Below are positions 1 to 9,063 of a DNA stretch of 64,000 bases, one piece after another. Numbering within the stretch: the first letter of the stretch is position 1; every line of letters starts with the position of its first letter. A program made the position numbers and the translations under genes. The DNA lies in assembly GCF_037975245.1 (NCBI RefSeq), contig NC_092572.1, positions 21,068,489 to 21,132,488 on the forward strand, in the 5' to 3' direction. The notes under the pieces were generated by a model that ran no database searches, was not told the DNA's origin, and was given only the letters and a program-made list of their open reading frames with translations. Origin of the DNA: Apostichopus japonicus. Its lineage: Eukaryota; Echinodermata; Holothuroidea; Aspidochirotida; Stichopodidae.

Positions 1-1020
1 ACGGTCAACGCAGACAGTCACCACACCGGTGAAGACATCAGCCAAGAGTTCTCGGATGTTATGCAAGGCATAGGATGCATCAAACAAGAGCACCATATCG
101 AATTGAATGAGGACGGTCACCCATGCGTGCATCCCCCAAGAAAGACTCCACTTGCTATGCGTAAAAAACTAAAAGCTGAACTCGATACAATGGAAAAAAA
201 TGGTATAAGCAAAGTCAATTATCCGACAGACTGGGTAAACAGTATGGTCATTGTGGAAAATCAAATGGCAAGCTGAGGATTTGCCTTGATCCAAAAGATC
301 TTAATAAACAGGTCAAAAGGGAACATTATCAACTCCCAACTGTTGACGAATTAACAAGTGAACTAGCAGGAGCTCAATATTTCTCTGTGCTAGATGCCAA
401 CAGTGGTTTTTGGCAGATTCCTCTAGATGATCAAAGTTCAGATTTGTGTTGTTTCAACACTCCGTTCGGGAGATATAAGTTTCTCCGTTTGCCATTTGGT
501 CTCCACAGTGCCCCAGAAGTATTTCATAAAACCATGTGTCAAATTATGGATGGTATTCCAGGGTGTCAGGTGTATATTGATGACATCTTGGTATGTGGTA
601 AAACTAAAGAAGAACATGATAAGAGACTCAGACTAGTCTTTGAAAGGGCTAGAGAACATATCCTTAGGCTCAATAAGTCAAAATGTAAGCTTGGGGTCAG
701 AGAAGTGAAATATGTTGGTCATATTCTCAGTAAAAATGGGATGAGAATTGACAATGCAAAAGTACAGGCAATAGTAGAGATGCCAAGTCCAAATTCAAAG
801 AAAGAGTTGGAAAGATTTTTGGGTATCATTCAGTACCTGTCCAAATTCATTCCGGATTTGAGTACAGAGGCAGCACAACTAAGAATGCTGTTGAGGAAAG
901 ACGTAGAGTGGCAGTGGGACTGAACGCATGAAAAAGCTTACAAAAAGTTAAAGCAGTTGGCCACTGAAGCACCCGTATTGCAGTTCTATGATCCAAAGAA
1001 ACCAATCACATTATCTGTTG
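1..1020 (+). pseudogene. Ty3/gypsy pol remnant: reverse transcriptase
   Basis: This is the reverse transcriptase part of a Ty3/gypsy polyprotein, which copies the element RNA into DNA inside virus-like particles. The window opens inside the gene. The N-terminal RT segment (bases 61-276) reads toward a PTDWVNSMV block and then shifts frame. The next open stretch (about 276-923) carries the VLDANSGFWQIPL block with the first catalytic Asp, then TPFGRYKFLRLPFGL, the YIDDILV box at about 574-594 with both catalytic Asp residues, and KCKLGVREVKYVGHILS of the connection region. An in-frame TGA at 921-923 sits where a Trp codon is expected, before a THEKAYKKLKQL stretch. After about base 1020 the reading jumps straight to integrase-leading sequence, so RNase H is missing. 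Family call is firm; the copy is dead. Confidence 0.9.
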
Positions 1021-1039
1021 ATCTCAAATTTACCCATTT

Positions 1040-2284
1040 CTGAGAAAAAACAAAAACAAATGGAAAAGTGTACAAGTGAAGATGAAGTTCTACAATGCTT
1101 AAAAGAAACAGTCCTAAAAGGATGGCCACTAAACAAAAGTGAAGGTTCCACTAAGTATAAGAGAATATTGGTATTTCAGAGAAGAAATTCATGTGGCAAA
1201 TAAGTTGTTGTTCAAGAGTGACAGACTCATAGTTCCTAAGAAATGCAGGCTAGAAATGTTACATAAAATTCATAGCAGTCACTTGGGAATTTCTAAATGT
1301 AAACAAAGAGCTAGGGATGTACTATTTTGGCCAGGCATGTCCAGCCAAATAGAAGACTGTGTATCTAGATGTTCTGTTTGCCTACAGAACAAAGGTGCCA
1401 ATCAGAAAGAGCTCCTGGAGCCTTATCCAACCCCAGAAAGGCCATGGCAGCGCCTAGGTACAGATTTGTTCCATATGAGAGAACTGGTTGTTGACTATTA
1501 TTCAAAGTTTGTTGAGATAAGTCAATTGCGTGAAACTACAAGTAGAGAGGTGATTAAAAAACTCAAAGAGATATTTTCCCGTGGGATTCCAGATGTGTTA
1601 GTTTCGGACAATGGTCCGCAATACAGTAGTAAGTTGTTCAAAGAGTTCACCACCAAGTGGGAATTCGCTCATTTGACATCAAGCCCAGGTTACCCTCAAT
1701 CTAATGGCATGGCAGAAAGAATGGTTCAAACTGCCAAAAATGTGTTGAAAAAGGCTGAACAGAGTAACCAAGATCCACATCTTGCTTTATTAGAGTTGAG
1801 AAATACTCCAATTGATAGTGACCTGCAGTCACCAGCTCAGATTTTAATGGGGCGTAGACTGAAATCAACCTTACCTGCTTCCAAAGAGCTGTTGAAACCA
1901 CAAAATCACAGTGATTTTGTCAGGCATACTCTAGTACAAAAACAGCATCTGCAGAAAGAGTATTTTAATAGGCAGGCTAAACCCTTAACCCCTATCAGTG
2001 AAGGTGATGTTGTAAGAGTGAGAAATCAAACAAATGGAACATGGGAACCAGCTGTTGTGAAATCTAAATTACGGTCTCCAAGATCCTTCCATGTACAGAC
2101 CCAACAAGTGACACTCAGAAGGAACAGGAAGCATTTGCTTAAAACTAGAGAAAGTCCACCAAATTTAAACCAACCATTTTATGAGGCCTACTATTGAGAA
2201 TGATCAAGAACCTCATGACAATGTTGTTAAAACTTCTAGTGGTAGAGTGGTTATCAGACCTAAAAGGTTTATTGAACAGTATTG
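1040..2284 (+). pseudogene. Ty3/gypsy pol remnant: integrase
   Basis: This is the integrase, which inserts element cDNA into host DNA. The main open stretch runs 1139-2197. It has the N-terminal HHCC zinc-binding module (LHKIHSSHLGISKCK ... CVSRCSVCLQNKG), then the catalytic core with RLGTDLF (first Asp), VSDNGPQYSS (second Asp) and GYPQSNGMAERMV (Glu). The spacing after the first Asp is short (TDLFHMRELVVDYYSKF), which suggests a small internal deletion. The frame closes at 2195-2197, but an overlapping frame (about 2178-2284) carries a tail with SSGRVVIRPKRFIEQY, a C-terminal signature common in gypsy pol proteins, so there is a frameshift near 2177. It belongs with the RT fragment upstream and the LTR start at 2421. 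Confidence 0.88.
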
Positions 2285-2410
2285 ATCACTTGATCCCATG
2301 TGTTATGTAAATACGTTTAGTATAGAAGTTTAAGAAGCATGTAGTTGGAGAGATGACAAACACTGATAATTATTTTGTAATATATTTTAATTTTGCACTT
2401 TTTTATCTAA

Positions 2411-2546
2411 ACAAAGGAGATGTTGTAATGGTACTTGTGAAATAGCGCCATCTTCAATAAACAGAGTTACAATATGGCTACCTCTCAATGTCATTTATAA
2501 CACAAAGGACGTAGAAACTTCTTTTCCTCCAAGTTAGTGCAAGGGT
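2411..2546 (+). repeat. Polypurine tract and 5' part of a gypsy 3' LTR
   Basis: About 125 bases after the integrase tail, a purine run (ACAAAGGAGA, 2411-2420) is followed at 2421 by TGTTGTAATGG, which has the TG start expected of an LTR just after a polypurine tract. An AATAAA lies at 2456-2461. The LTR is cut off near 2546 by a copy of the short hairpin-ended retroposon, so its 3' end is not seen. The boundary is inferred from the motif order because no second LTR lies in the window for comparison. Confidence 0.6.
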
Positions 2547-2811
2547 GCTTTTTACGTGACCCGTCATGCGGGATACAAAAAGTCACGCCCAAACGGCACT
2601 ACCGAACCATCCCATTCTTACAAACGAAACTCAGGTGAAGCAAGCTAAAAAAAAGTACATACGCCCACCGACCTGCAGAGACAAAACGCCCAACCACCCA
2701 CTTAAACATTCCAAAAGCTACAAAAGGACGACCAGCACCCAGCGAAACAAAACACCCTTCCCCAGCACACCGCCGTCCAAAAAAGGCAGCCCCAGATATA
2801 CGGCGAAAATT
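2547..2811 (-). mobile_element. Short hairpin-ended retroposon family, copy A (near full length)
   Basis: Read on the minus strand this copy ends in a CCCGCATG-type hairpin followed by CACGTAAAAAGC, the 3' end shared by all copies. Homology to the copy at 6262-6523 runs from there back to GGCGA/TCGCC near 2811, making this one of the two longest copies (about 265 bp). It contains the family blocks CTCTGCAGGTCGGTGGGCGT and AGTGCCGTTTGG(C)CGTGACG. It interrupts the gypsy LTR. No target duplication is obvious, so its true 5' limit is uncertain. It has no coding capacity of note. See also 3792, 4238, 6262, 35750, 38026, 41834 and 52266. Confidence 0.75.
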
Positions 2812-3791
2812 TCTGAGACTAATTTGATATGTTACTTTTCTGCTTTAAACCTGATGCCTGGTCACCCCTTTATTTTTTGGCTCGCTTTACTTGAGTTTCG
2901 TTTATCAGAATGGGATGGTCGATCGGTAGTTCGTACGTCGGCCGGAGCATGGCGGACTGGGGTTAGAAGCGGATCGGTCGTTCAGTTGTTTGGTTTTCGT
3001 GCCCAGTTTCTCTCCTGGGCGACTTCTCAAAAAGTATGGCGGGTAATGTTAAAAGCAATTGATTTATTCACAATGGATAAAATAACAAAGTATTGTAGAA
3101 AGTGTTTGTTACTTGGAAAGACATGTTATGATATATAGGTTCCCACATTACGGGTGCCGTAAAAAGCATTTTCTTTGTTAAACCGGGCTTACATATACGA
3201 TGTATACTGTAATGTTACAAGAGGCCGATCCTTGAACCATGGAGCTATAAACTGTTTATAGCTCCATGCTTGAACATACAAGGCTATGCACCAAACAGTG
3301 ATGATGTTGGTGAGCGACATATAAAGTAGCTGTTAAACGTATAGCATAATAATGTCACATATACTGCCTTTTCAGCTTCGAGATTGGACAAATAGCTGCT
3401 TAGTTTGGGTATCAGTTTCGTCCCTCTTGATCCCGGTGTCCAATTTGCGCAGTTTGGATTGTCCCGCCAGGCGGGCGAAGAACAGATACTACACATAATC
3501 GTAGTCGTTTGTTATTGTAGGCAGCCTTACTTGTTGACGTGGTGTTCTGTATAGTTGTAACGAGTTTCGCTTGGGCAGTTATGATTACGCTATACATTAA
3601 GTTACAATACTTTTTTACTTCGGTTTGTCCTTCACCCCGTCGTGTTCTACCTAGTACAAACATATAAGGAACCGTCCCGAATTGTGTTTTTACAGGTGAC
3701 CCGCAATGCTTGCTACAAGCTAATACTTGAAGGACTTTCGTAGTTGGTTTTCGTGGAGTGCGGACGTGTTAGCGTTTGACGTGCTCTTTGT
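2812..3791. other. Non-coding stretch with degenerate hairpin ends
   Basis: No convincing gene is present. The segment has a 29-bp palindrome (3239-3267) and at least two degenerate versions of the retroposon 3' end: a TCCCACATTACGGGTGCCGTAAAAAGCA-like block near 3141-3170 and a CAGGTGACCCGCAATGC block near 3694-3712. The short open frames here lack any family signature. Confidence 0.5.
3239..3267. repeat. 29-bp near-perfect palindrome (copy 1)
   Basis: Arms ATGGAGCTATAAAC and GTTTATAGCTCCAT are exact reverse complements separated by one base. The same palindrome, with a slightly decayed centre, recurs at 25038-25066 inside the decayed DNA polymerase gene. CTTGAAC occurs on both sides of this copy (left ending one base before it, right starting one base after), which could be a short target duplication. 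It could be a minimal palindromic mobile element or the tip of a MITE. Confidence 0.6.
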
Positions 3792-3893
3792 GCTTTTAAC
3801 GTGATCCGCCATGCGGGATAAAAAACGTCACGGCCAAACGGCACTACCAAACCATCCCATTCTGACAAACGAAACTCAAGTCAAGCGAGCCCC
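3792..3893 (-). mobile_element. Short hairpin-ended retroposon, copy B (5'-truncated)
   Basis: The plus strand reads GCTTTTAACGTGATCCGCCATGCGGGATAAAA, the reverse complement of the family 3' end, and then the blocks ACGGCACTACCAAACC and GACAAACGAAACTCAAGTCAAGCGAG. The match stops at 3893, so only about 100 bp of the 3' part is present. Truncation from the far end is what target-primed retroposition would give. Confidence 0.7.
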
Positions 3894-3959
3894 AATATGC
3901 ATCCTTCTCCAGCGCTTGCGTGCTGATTAGTTGCGGGCTTTATTGTAGTGCCGTAACGT

Positions 3960-4130
3960 AATGGTTCCCGCATTGCGGGTTACCTTAAAAGTACGGCGTT
4001 TGCAATGTATATCATCTAACTGGCTCGTTTCAGTACCGGTAGTTAACTTTATTGAAGAATGCCCATTGAGGATACATGTACTGTGTGGAGATATAGCGTT
4101 TTACGTCACCCGCCCTGCGGGTGACGAAAC
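3960..4130. repeat. Degenerate hairpin ends of the retroposon family
   Basis: Two more blocks resemble the family 3' hairpin: TTCCCGCATTGCGGGTTACC at about 3963-3982, and CGTCACCCGCCCTGCGGGTG near 4106-4125, where CACCCGC and GCGGGTG are inverted. Together with copies A, B and C this gives at least six hairpin ends in 1.9 kb, suggesting either a hotspot or a local older array of the same element. The identity of these two is less sure than that of the named copies. Confidence 0.45.
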
Positions 4131-4237
4131 TAAACATACTGCCCTTTTATAAATTATTACACTATGCGCAAAGATAACAGGTGACTGTTAAGACGGATTC
4201 TACTCCAGGTTAAGAGAGAAGTATAAATGGTATGTGA

Positions 4238-4406
4238 TTTTGTAGTTTTTTTTAATGTTTCAGTGGGTGGTTGGGCGTTTTGTCTCTGCAGGTCGGTGGG
4301 CGTTTGGCTCGCTTAACCTGAGTTTTCGTTTGTAAGAATGGGATAGTTCGATAGTGCCGTTTGGCCGTGACGCTTTGTATCCCGCATGGCGGGTGACGTA
4401 AAAAGC
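4238..4406 (+). mobile_element. Short hairpin-ended retroposon, copy C (5'-truncated)
   Basis: The plus strand matches the family from TTTTGTAGTTTTTTTTAATG through TTCAGTGGGTGGTTGGGCGT, CTCTGCAGGTCGGTGGGCGT and GTGCCGTTTGGCCGTGACG to the end TATCCCGCATGGCGGGTGAC followed by GTAAAAAGC. This is the cleanest example of the terminal hairpin: CCCGC-ATG-GCGGG. A short internal block between the GGTCGGTGGGCGT and GGCTCGCTT motifs is missing compared with the copy at 6262-6523. Confidence 0.75.
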
Positions 4407-4775
4407 ACGCTAATTTCTAAGTCTGCCGAACACATGTGTACACAACACGTGCATGCGTTGTTTCCACAGCGGCAATATGAAGTGCATGCACTAAATATGT
4501 ACAGCCCTCATCGCACTAACCGAATCGGAACTCGTTGTGTCCTATATGTTTGTCTACAGAATACCGACCGTTTAACGGGAGACAGTTCCTGGTCGGTAGG
4601 ACAGGGCTTTGTTTTATATGGATTAGATCCTCCAGTTTGTTCTGTTGCTGTGTTGCAGCGTATTATTTATGTTTGTTCTGTTGTAAAAAAAAATATTTGG
4701 AGGAATAGAGGTGATGTTGTTTTAGGGGGGAATTTTCCAGTTGACAGGCAGTCCAGGAGGGGTTACATGAAAAAA

Positions 4776-5296
4776 TTTGTTGGATTTTTGGAAATTTTTT
4801 GGACCCAAATTTTTTCGGACTGAATTTTTTTCGACCAACATTGTTGACCAACATGTTTTTGGACCAACTTTTTTCGGACAAATTATTTTAGACCAATATA
4901 TTTTTATGACCAATTTTTTGTTGACACCAACATGTTTTCGGACGAAAATGTTTTTGGACCATACTGATTTTGGTCCCAAAAAATTTAAGTACAAACAATT
5001 AAATTTCGGGTGACAGGCAATTTTCGGTCACAAGCACTATTTGGGTCATAACAAACTTTGGGCTCTTTTTTTCCTGAAAAAAATTTGCTGCGTCCAAAAA
5101 ATTGTGTCCTCGAAAAGGTATGCAGAAAAATGTTGGTCCAAAAAAATTTAGTCCCCCCAATAAAAATTGGGTCCCAAAAAATTAAGTCCCCCTAAAAAAT
5201 TGGGTCCGAAAAATGGGGGACCAAAAAGATTTCAGTCTCCAAAAAAAAATCGGGTCCGAAAAAATTTGGGTCAAAAAAATTACAGTCCAAACAATT
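4776..5296. repeat. Degenerate A/T-rich GGACC array, inverted about a centre near 5030
   Basis: Left of about 5000 the plus strand is filled with variants of TTTTTTGGACC and TTTTTCGGAC; right of about 5085 it has variants of GGTCCAAAAAA, GGGTCCGAAAAA and GGGTCCCAAAAA. The two halves are therefore reverse-complement arrays of the same degenerate 12-17 base unit and could form a large imperfect foldback. Low-complexity open frames rich in Phe, Lys, Gly and Pro occur here on both strands and are products of the repeat, not genes. The array leads directly into the 16-bp satellite. Confidence 0.65.
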
Positions 5297-5297
5297 T

Positions 5298-6225
5298 GTC
5301 GGAACATAGAGACGTCGGAACATAGAGACGTCGGAACATAGAGACGTCGGAACATAGAGACGTCGGAACATAGAGACGTCGGAGCATAGAGACGTCGGAG
5401 CATAGAGACGTCGGAACAAAGAGACGTCGGAACAAAGAGACGTCGGAACAAAGAGACGTCGGAACAAAGAGACGTCGGAACAAAGAGACGTCGGAACAAA
5501 GAGACGTCGGAACATACAGACGTCGGAACATAGAGACGTCGGAACATACAGACGTCGGAACATAGAGACGTCGGAGCATAGAGACGTCGGAACAAAGAGA
5601 CGTCGGAACAAAGAGACGTCGGAACAAAGAGACGTCGGAACAAAGAGACGTCGGAACAAAGAGACGTCGGAACAAAGAGACGTCGGAACATACAGACGTC
5701 GGAACATACAGACGTCGGAACATACAGACGTCGGAACATACAGACGTCGGAACATACAGACGTCGGAACATACAGACGTCGGAACATACAGACGTCGGAA
5801 CATACAGACGTCGGAACATACAGACGTCGGAACATACAGACGTCGGAACATACAGACGTCGGAACATACAGACGTCGGAACATACAGACGTCGGAACATA
5901 CAGACGTCGGAACATACAGACGTCGGAACATACAGACGTCGGAACATACAGACGTCGGAACATACAGACGTCGGAACATACAGACGTCGGAACATACAGA
6001 CGTCGGAACATACAGACGTCGGAACATACAGACGTCGGAACATACAGACGTCGGAACATACAGACGTCGGAACATACAGACGTCGGAACATACAGACGTC
6101 GGAACATACAGACGTCGGAACATACAGACGTCGGAACATACAGACGTCGGAACATACAGACGTCGGAACATACAGACGTCGGAACATACAGACGTCGGAA
6201 CATACAGACGTCGGAACATAGGGAT
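5298..6225. repeat. 16-bp tandem satellite, 58 units, no indels
   Basis: The unit is GTCGGAACATACAGAC with variants at two or three positions. Units begin at 5298 and every 16 bases after that; the 58th ends at 6225, so no unit has gained or lost a base. Each unit junction carries GACGTC, apart from the last. Variants occur in blocks: five ACATAGAG, two GCATAGAG, six ACAAAGAG, then ACATACAG/ACATAGAG alternating, one GCATAGAG, six ACAAAGAG, then 33 ACATACAG, then a final ACATAGGG. The repeated GCATAGAG plus six ACAAAGAG block points to a segmental duplication within the array. The repeat contains no stop codon on the minus strand and 16 is not a multiple of three, so three long minus frames (331-361 codons) are open; they are artefacts. 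Confidence 0.95.
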
Positions 6226-6261
6226 GTCACCCCTGGAGGCGGTGAAGCCTGACATTCGCCT

Positions 6262-6523
6262 TCAGGTTGAAGGCGATTTTCGCCGTTTATCTGGGGCTGC
6301 CTTTTTTGGACGGTGGTGTGTTTTGTTTCGCTGCGTGCTGGTCGTCCTTTTGTAGTTTTTTGCATGTTTCAGTGGGTGGTTGGGCGTTTTGTCTCTGCAG
6401 GTCGGTGGGCGTATGTACTTTTTGGCTCGCTTGACCTGAGTTTCGTTTGTAAGAATGGGATGGCTTGGTAGTGCCGTTTGGCCGTGACGTTTTGTATCCC
6501 GTATGATGGGTCACGTAAAAAGC
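6262..6523 (+). mobile_element. Short hairpin-ended retroposon, copy D (near full length)
   Basis: Sense-strand copy from GGCGATTTTCGCCG through CTGGGGCTGCCTTTTTTGG, CGCTGCGTGCTGGTCGTCC, TTCAGTGGGTGGTTGGGCGT and CTCTGCAGGTCGGTGGGCGT to GTATCCCGTATGATGGGTCA and CGTAAAAAGC. It matches copy A over its whole length. The 5' end also forms a small hairpin (GGCGA ... TCGCC). The 36 bases between the satellite and this start may belong to it, since copy A gives no comparison there. No target duplication was found. Confidence 0.75.
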
Positions 6524-6795
6524 ACAGACTTACAATACGGGTTATCAGTCGACAAAACACTTTCAATATATACTACATTCAATACCTTGCTCGAACGTAT
6601 CTTTTGTGGGTTTCGAAAAATCGAAGTCCCATATCATGGTGGAATGTGTAGAGATGCTATGGGATGTGGAAAATAATTGCTGCACAAACAGGCTGCAACA
6701 ATGTGTAACTTAATTACTGCAAATTACTGCAATCACTCCAACACCCCCCCCCCCCAAATAATATTACTTGCTGAAGTGAGGAAGACTAATATATT
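6524..6795. other. Non-coding spacer
   Basis: I see no gene. A 13-base C run lies at about 6744-6756, one of many long G/C runs in the window. Confidence 0.5.
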
Positions 6796-9063
6796 TTACT
6801 TATAACAAAGTTGAACTTGGTCCAATCCTGCTCTGATGGCTTGCAACAAGCTGTGCAACTGATGGAGGTTGGCTCGGGCGAATTGTCCCAGAGATGCGCC
6901 TTGGGTCATCCTCGGCAAGAACAACATGTCCACGTTGAGACTTGTCATCATCGAGTCTCCGTCTAAATGTCTTTCATCAGTTGCGGAATGTACTGATAAC
7001 TTTTTTTTCCATAACAGGAACACAGGTCCACCTGCCTGCAGACTTTGAGAAATTTCTAGTGAACCTGAAAGAAGAATAAAAGAAATAAACTATCAGCTCC
7101 TATTCATATGCTTCTGCACTTTCCTTTCAAGCCAAACTATGAGAGAGTGGATATTTGCTGATAATTTATACTTACACAGGTTCCCCTTCTCTTTCAGCTT
7201 GCTGTCGCCCTTTGTGGTGTTGGTAGTCAATTGCAGCCAGTAAGTTTCTGGCCTTGTATGACGGAGGCCGGAAAGTGATAGAAAAGAATCATAGGTTCAA
7301 TCCATTACATGTTTCACAGAATTTCCCTAAATAGATGTCCATGAGTCAGTATCATCCATAAGATACAGTACTCACCCATATGCAAATCGCTTGGCTGCAT
7401 AAACAAGTACATGGCTCTGAAAGTTCTCTAGGGCTGATGTTTGTCTGAAAGGAAGCATAAGGGATAAGTTCATGAATAATTGTGAATCTTAAGTAAAACC
7501 ATAGTAATTCATTTTCTGCTGTAAATAAAAAGCAGTATGAAAACTTGTAACACTATGTAATATCATTCAAAGGAAATACCTGAATTGTGTGTAGTATGGG
7601 ATATTACGTATTAGGTTCATGTCAAGCACAATATCCGTCAGTGCAATGTGGGCAGGTGAGTCAGGCTCAATTTCTTTTTCTCTGGATCCATCTTGCAGAG
7701 CTCCGTGTTGGCAGCATGCTGGTGAAACGCCATTTCCTAATGCCCATTCATGTTGTCCCACAACATGGTGGAGTATACCTCTCCAGTTGGCCTGAAAGGG
7801 GGGGGGGGGAGGCCATGACACAATAAGGATTATAATAAAATAAAAAATATTACTTTGGTTTACAGTTCATTAGCAATTGGCTCTAGGAGTTTGTTATATT
7901 ACAATACATAGTCATTACAATATAATTAAGTCTCTAACATACCAAAAATAGATCTGCACTGCCCTTGGCGTTCTGCGAGCAATACCAAAAGTGTTTTGTG
8001 ATATGCCCTATCCAGGGCATAAGTGGCCTGTTTCTGGTTTTTTTTTTTTTGCTGCCTGTAGGAGACATGTACATATTTATGAGTATACTTTATATTAAAC
8101 TATACATTAGATATATTGGTTCTTTTGTACAGTGCCTCTTGAGCATGTTTCATTTCATGATAACAGCACTTTAATATATGGTATTTATTATGGTATTTAT
8201 TATTATATATAAATATAAAATAAAAGAGATAATTATTAACAAGAAAAAACAAGTCAAACAATCATACATACCTCACTTAGTTTTTTGCCAATATTTTTGG
8301 CCCCGTGCCAAACATCGAAGGAATGAGAAGTGTCTTCTAGACCTTCTGTAGATGAAGGGAAAAATATATTGAAATTTACAATTTGGATGAAAAGAATACT
8401 GAAATTGGTAAGACATAAATACAAGAAATTCTAATTACTTACTAAAGTAAGCTTTGATCTGTGGATGAGCGTCTGTCACCACCTCTTCAACCTTGACATC
8501 GCTATTTGACAGGGCTTCAAGGGATCTGGGAAAGGCTATCTTCTCCATATTTGTAGATTTAAATTCTGCCTCCCTCTTGTCGACAACTTGAACATCCAGA
8601 ATGTCACCAGTGTTGTAGTCCATAACAGTATATGTGCAATACTGGGCACAATGGCCAGGACTGTCGTTCCTACCGTCACCTGTTATAAATAGAAGATAGA
8701 AACATGAAAAGGTAAAGATAGTGAGTTACAATAAAATATGATGTAGTGTGCAGAGCTGTGTAAGAGCCATTTTACCACTCACCAGATATAATTACAGATT
8801 TTCCTTTTCTGACAAGTAACAATTCAGTATGCAGCTGCTTCCAATGTAGTTCAATTGCAGGAAAGGTGTACGTCCTTTGACAGTAGTTGTAAAGGGCAAG
8901 GTGGCACATACCCATGTTCATAAATCTGAACATCATCTTTATCTTGGCATAATTGTTCCCGGAAAGTATAATTGCTGCTGATACTGCAATGTCCCCGCAT
9001 TGTTTGTTTTTTTAGCATTGGTTGAGACCTCCATGTCTTGCTGACATGACCGTTGTCACAAAT
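6796..9063 (-). pseudogene. Spliced DDE transposase, Kolobok-like (copy 1)
   Basis: This is a probable cut-and-paste transposase gene on the minus strand with GT/AG junctions. Likely exons are 9063-8783, 8679-8443, 8345-8272, 7972-7943 (only 30 nt), 7791-7580, 7444-7376, about 7250-7176 and 7064-6796. Exon 1 starts with CDNGHVSKTW. The first splice joins SVIIS to GDGRNDSPGHCAQYC, the family signature with its presumed catalytic Asp. Further blocks are VVTDAHPQIK, FDVWHGAKNIGKKLSE, GILHHVVGQHEW, and ALENFQSHVLVYAAKRFAYG followed by YKARNLLAAIDYQHHKGR. Most junctions keep phase, but an extra A in a 7-A run near 9005 shifts exon 1, and the 7376-to-7250 join loses frame. Much of the SNHLW region is absent. 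The last exon is uncertain. It parallels 62500-63987, where the same blocks are unspliced. The Kolobok name is from memory of the family and is less certain than the family match. Confidence 0.75.

Noticed and set aside
4777-5013. Phe/Gly/Pro-rich frames on both strands
   Set aside because: They mirror the degenerate GGACC array and show no protein-like conservation.
5298-6225. CRISPR-like array
   Set aside because: Units are contiguous 16-mers without spacers, and the surroundings are eukaryotic.
5182-6365. Three overlapping minus-strand open frames of 331-361 codons with a repeating peptide
   Set aside because: The 16-bp unit has no stop codon on that strand, so all three frames stay open; the same sequence cannot be coding in three frames at once.
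7587-7826. Plus-strand 79-codon frame
   Set aside because: It is antisense to the transposase exon at 7580-7791, which has conserved blocks and splice sites.
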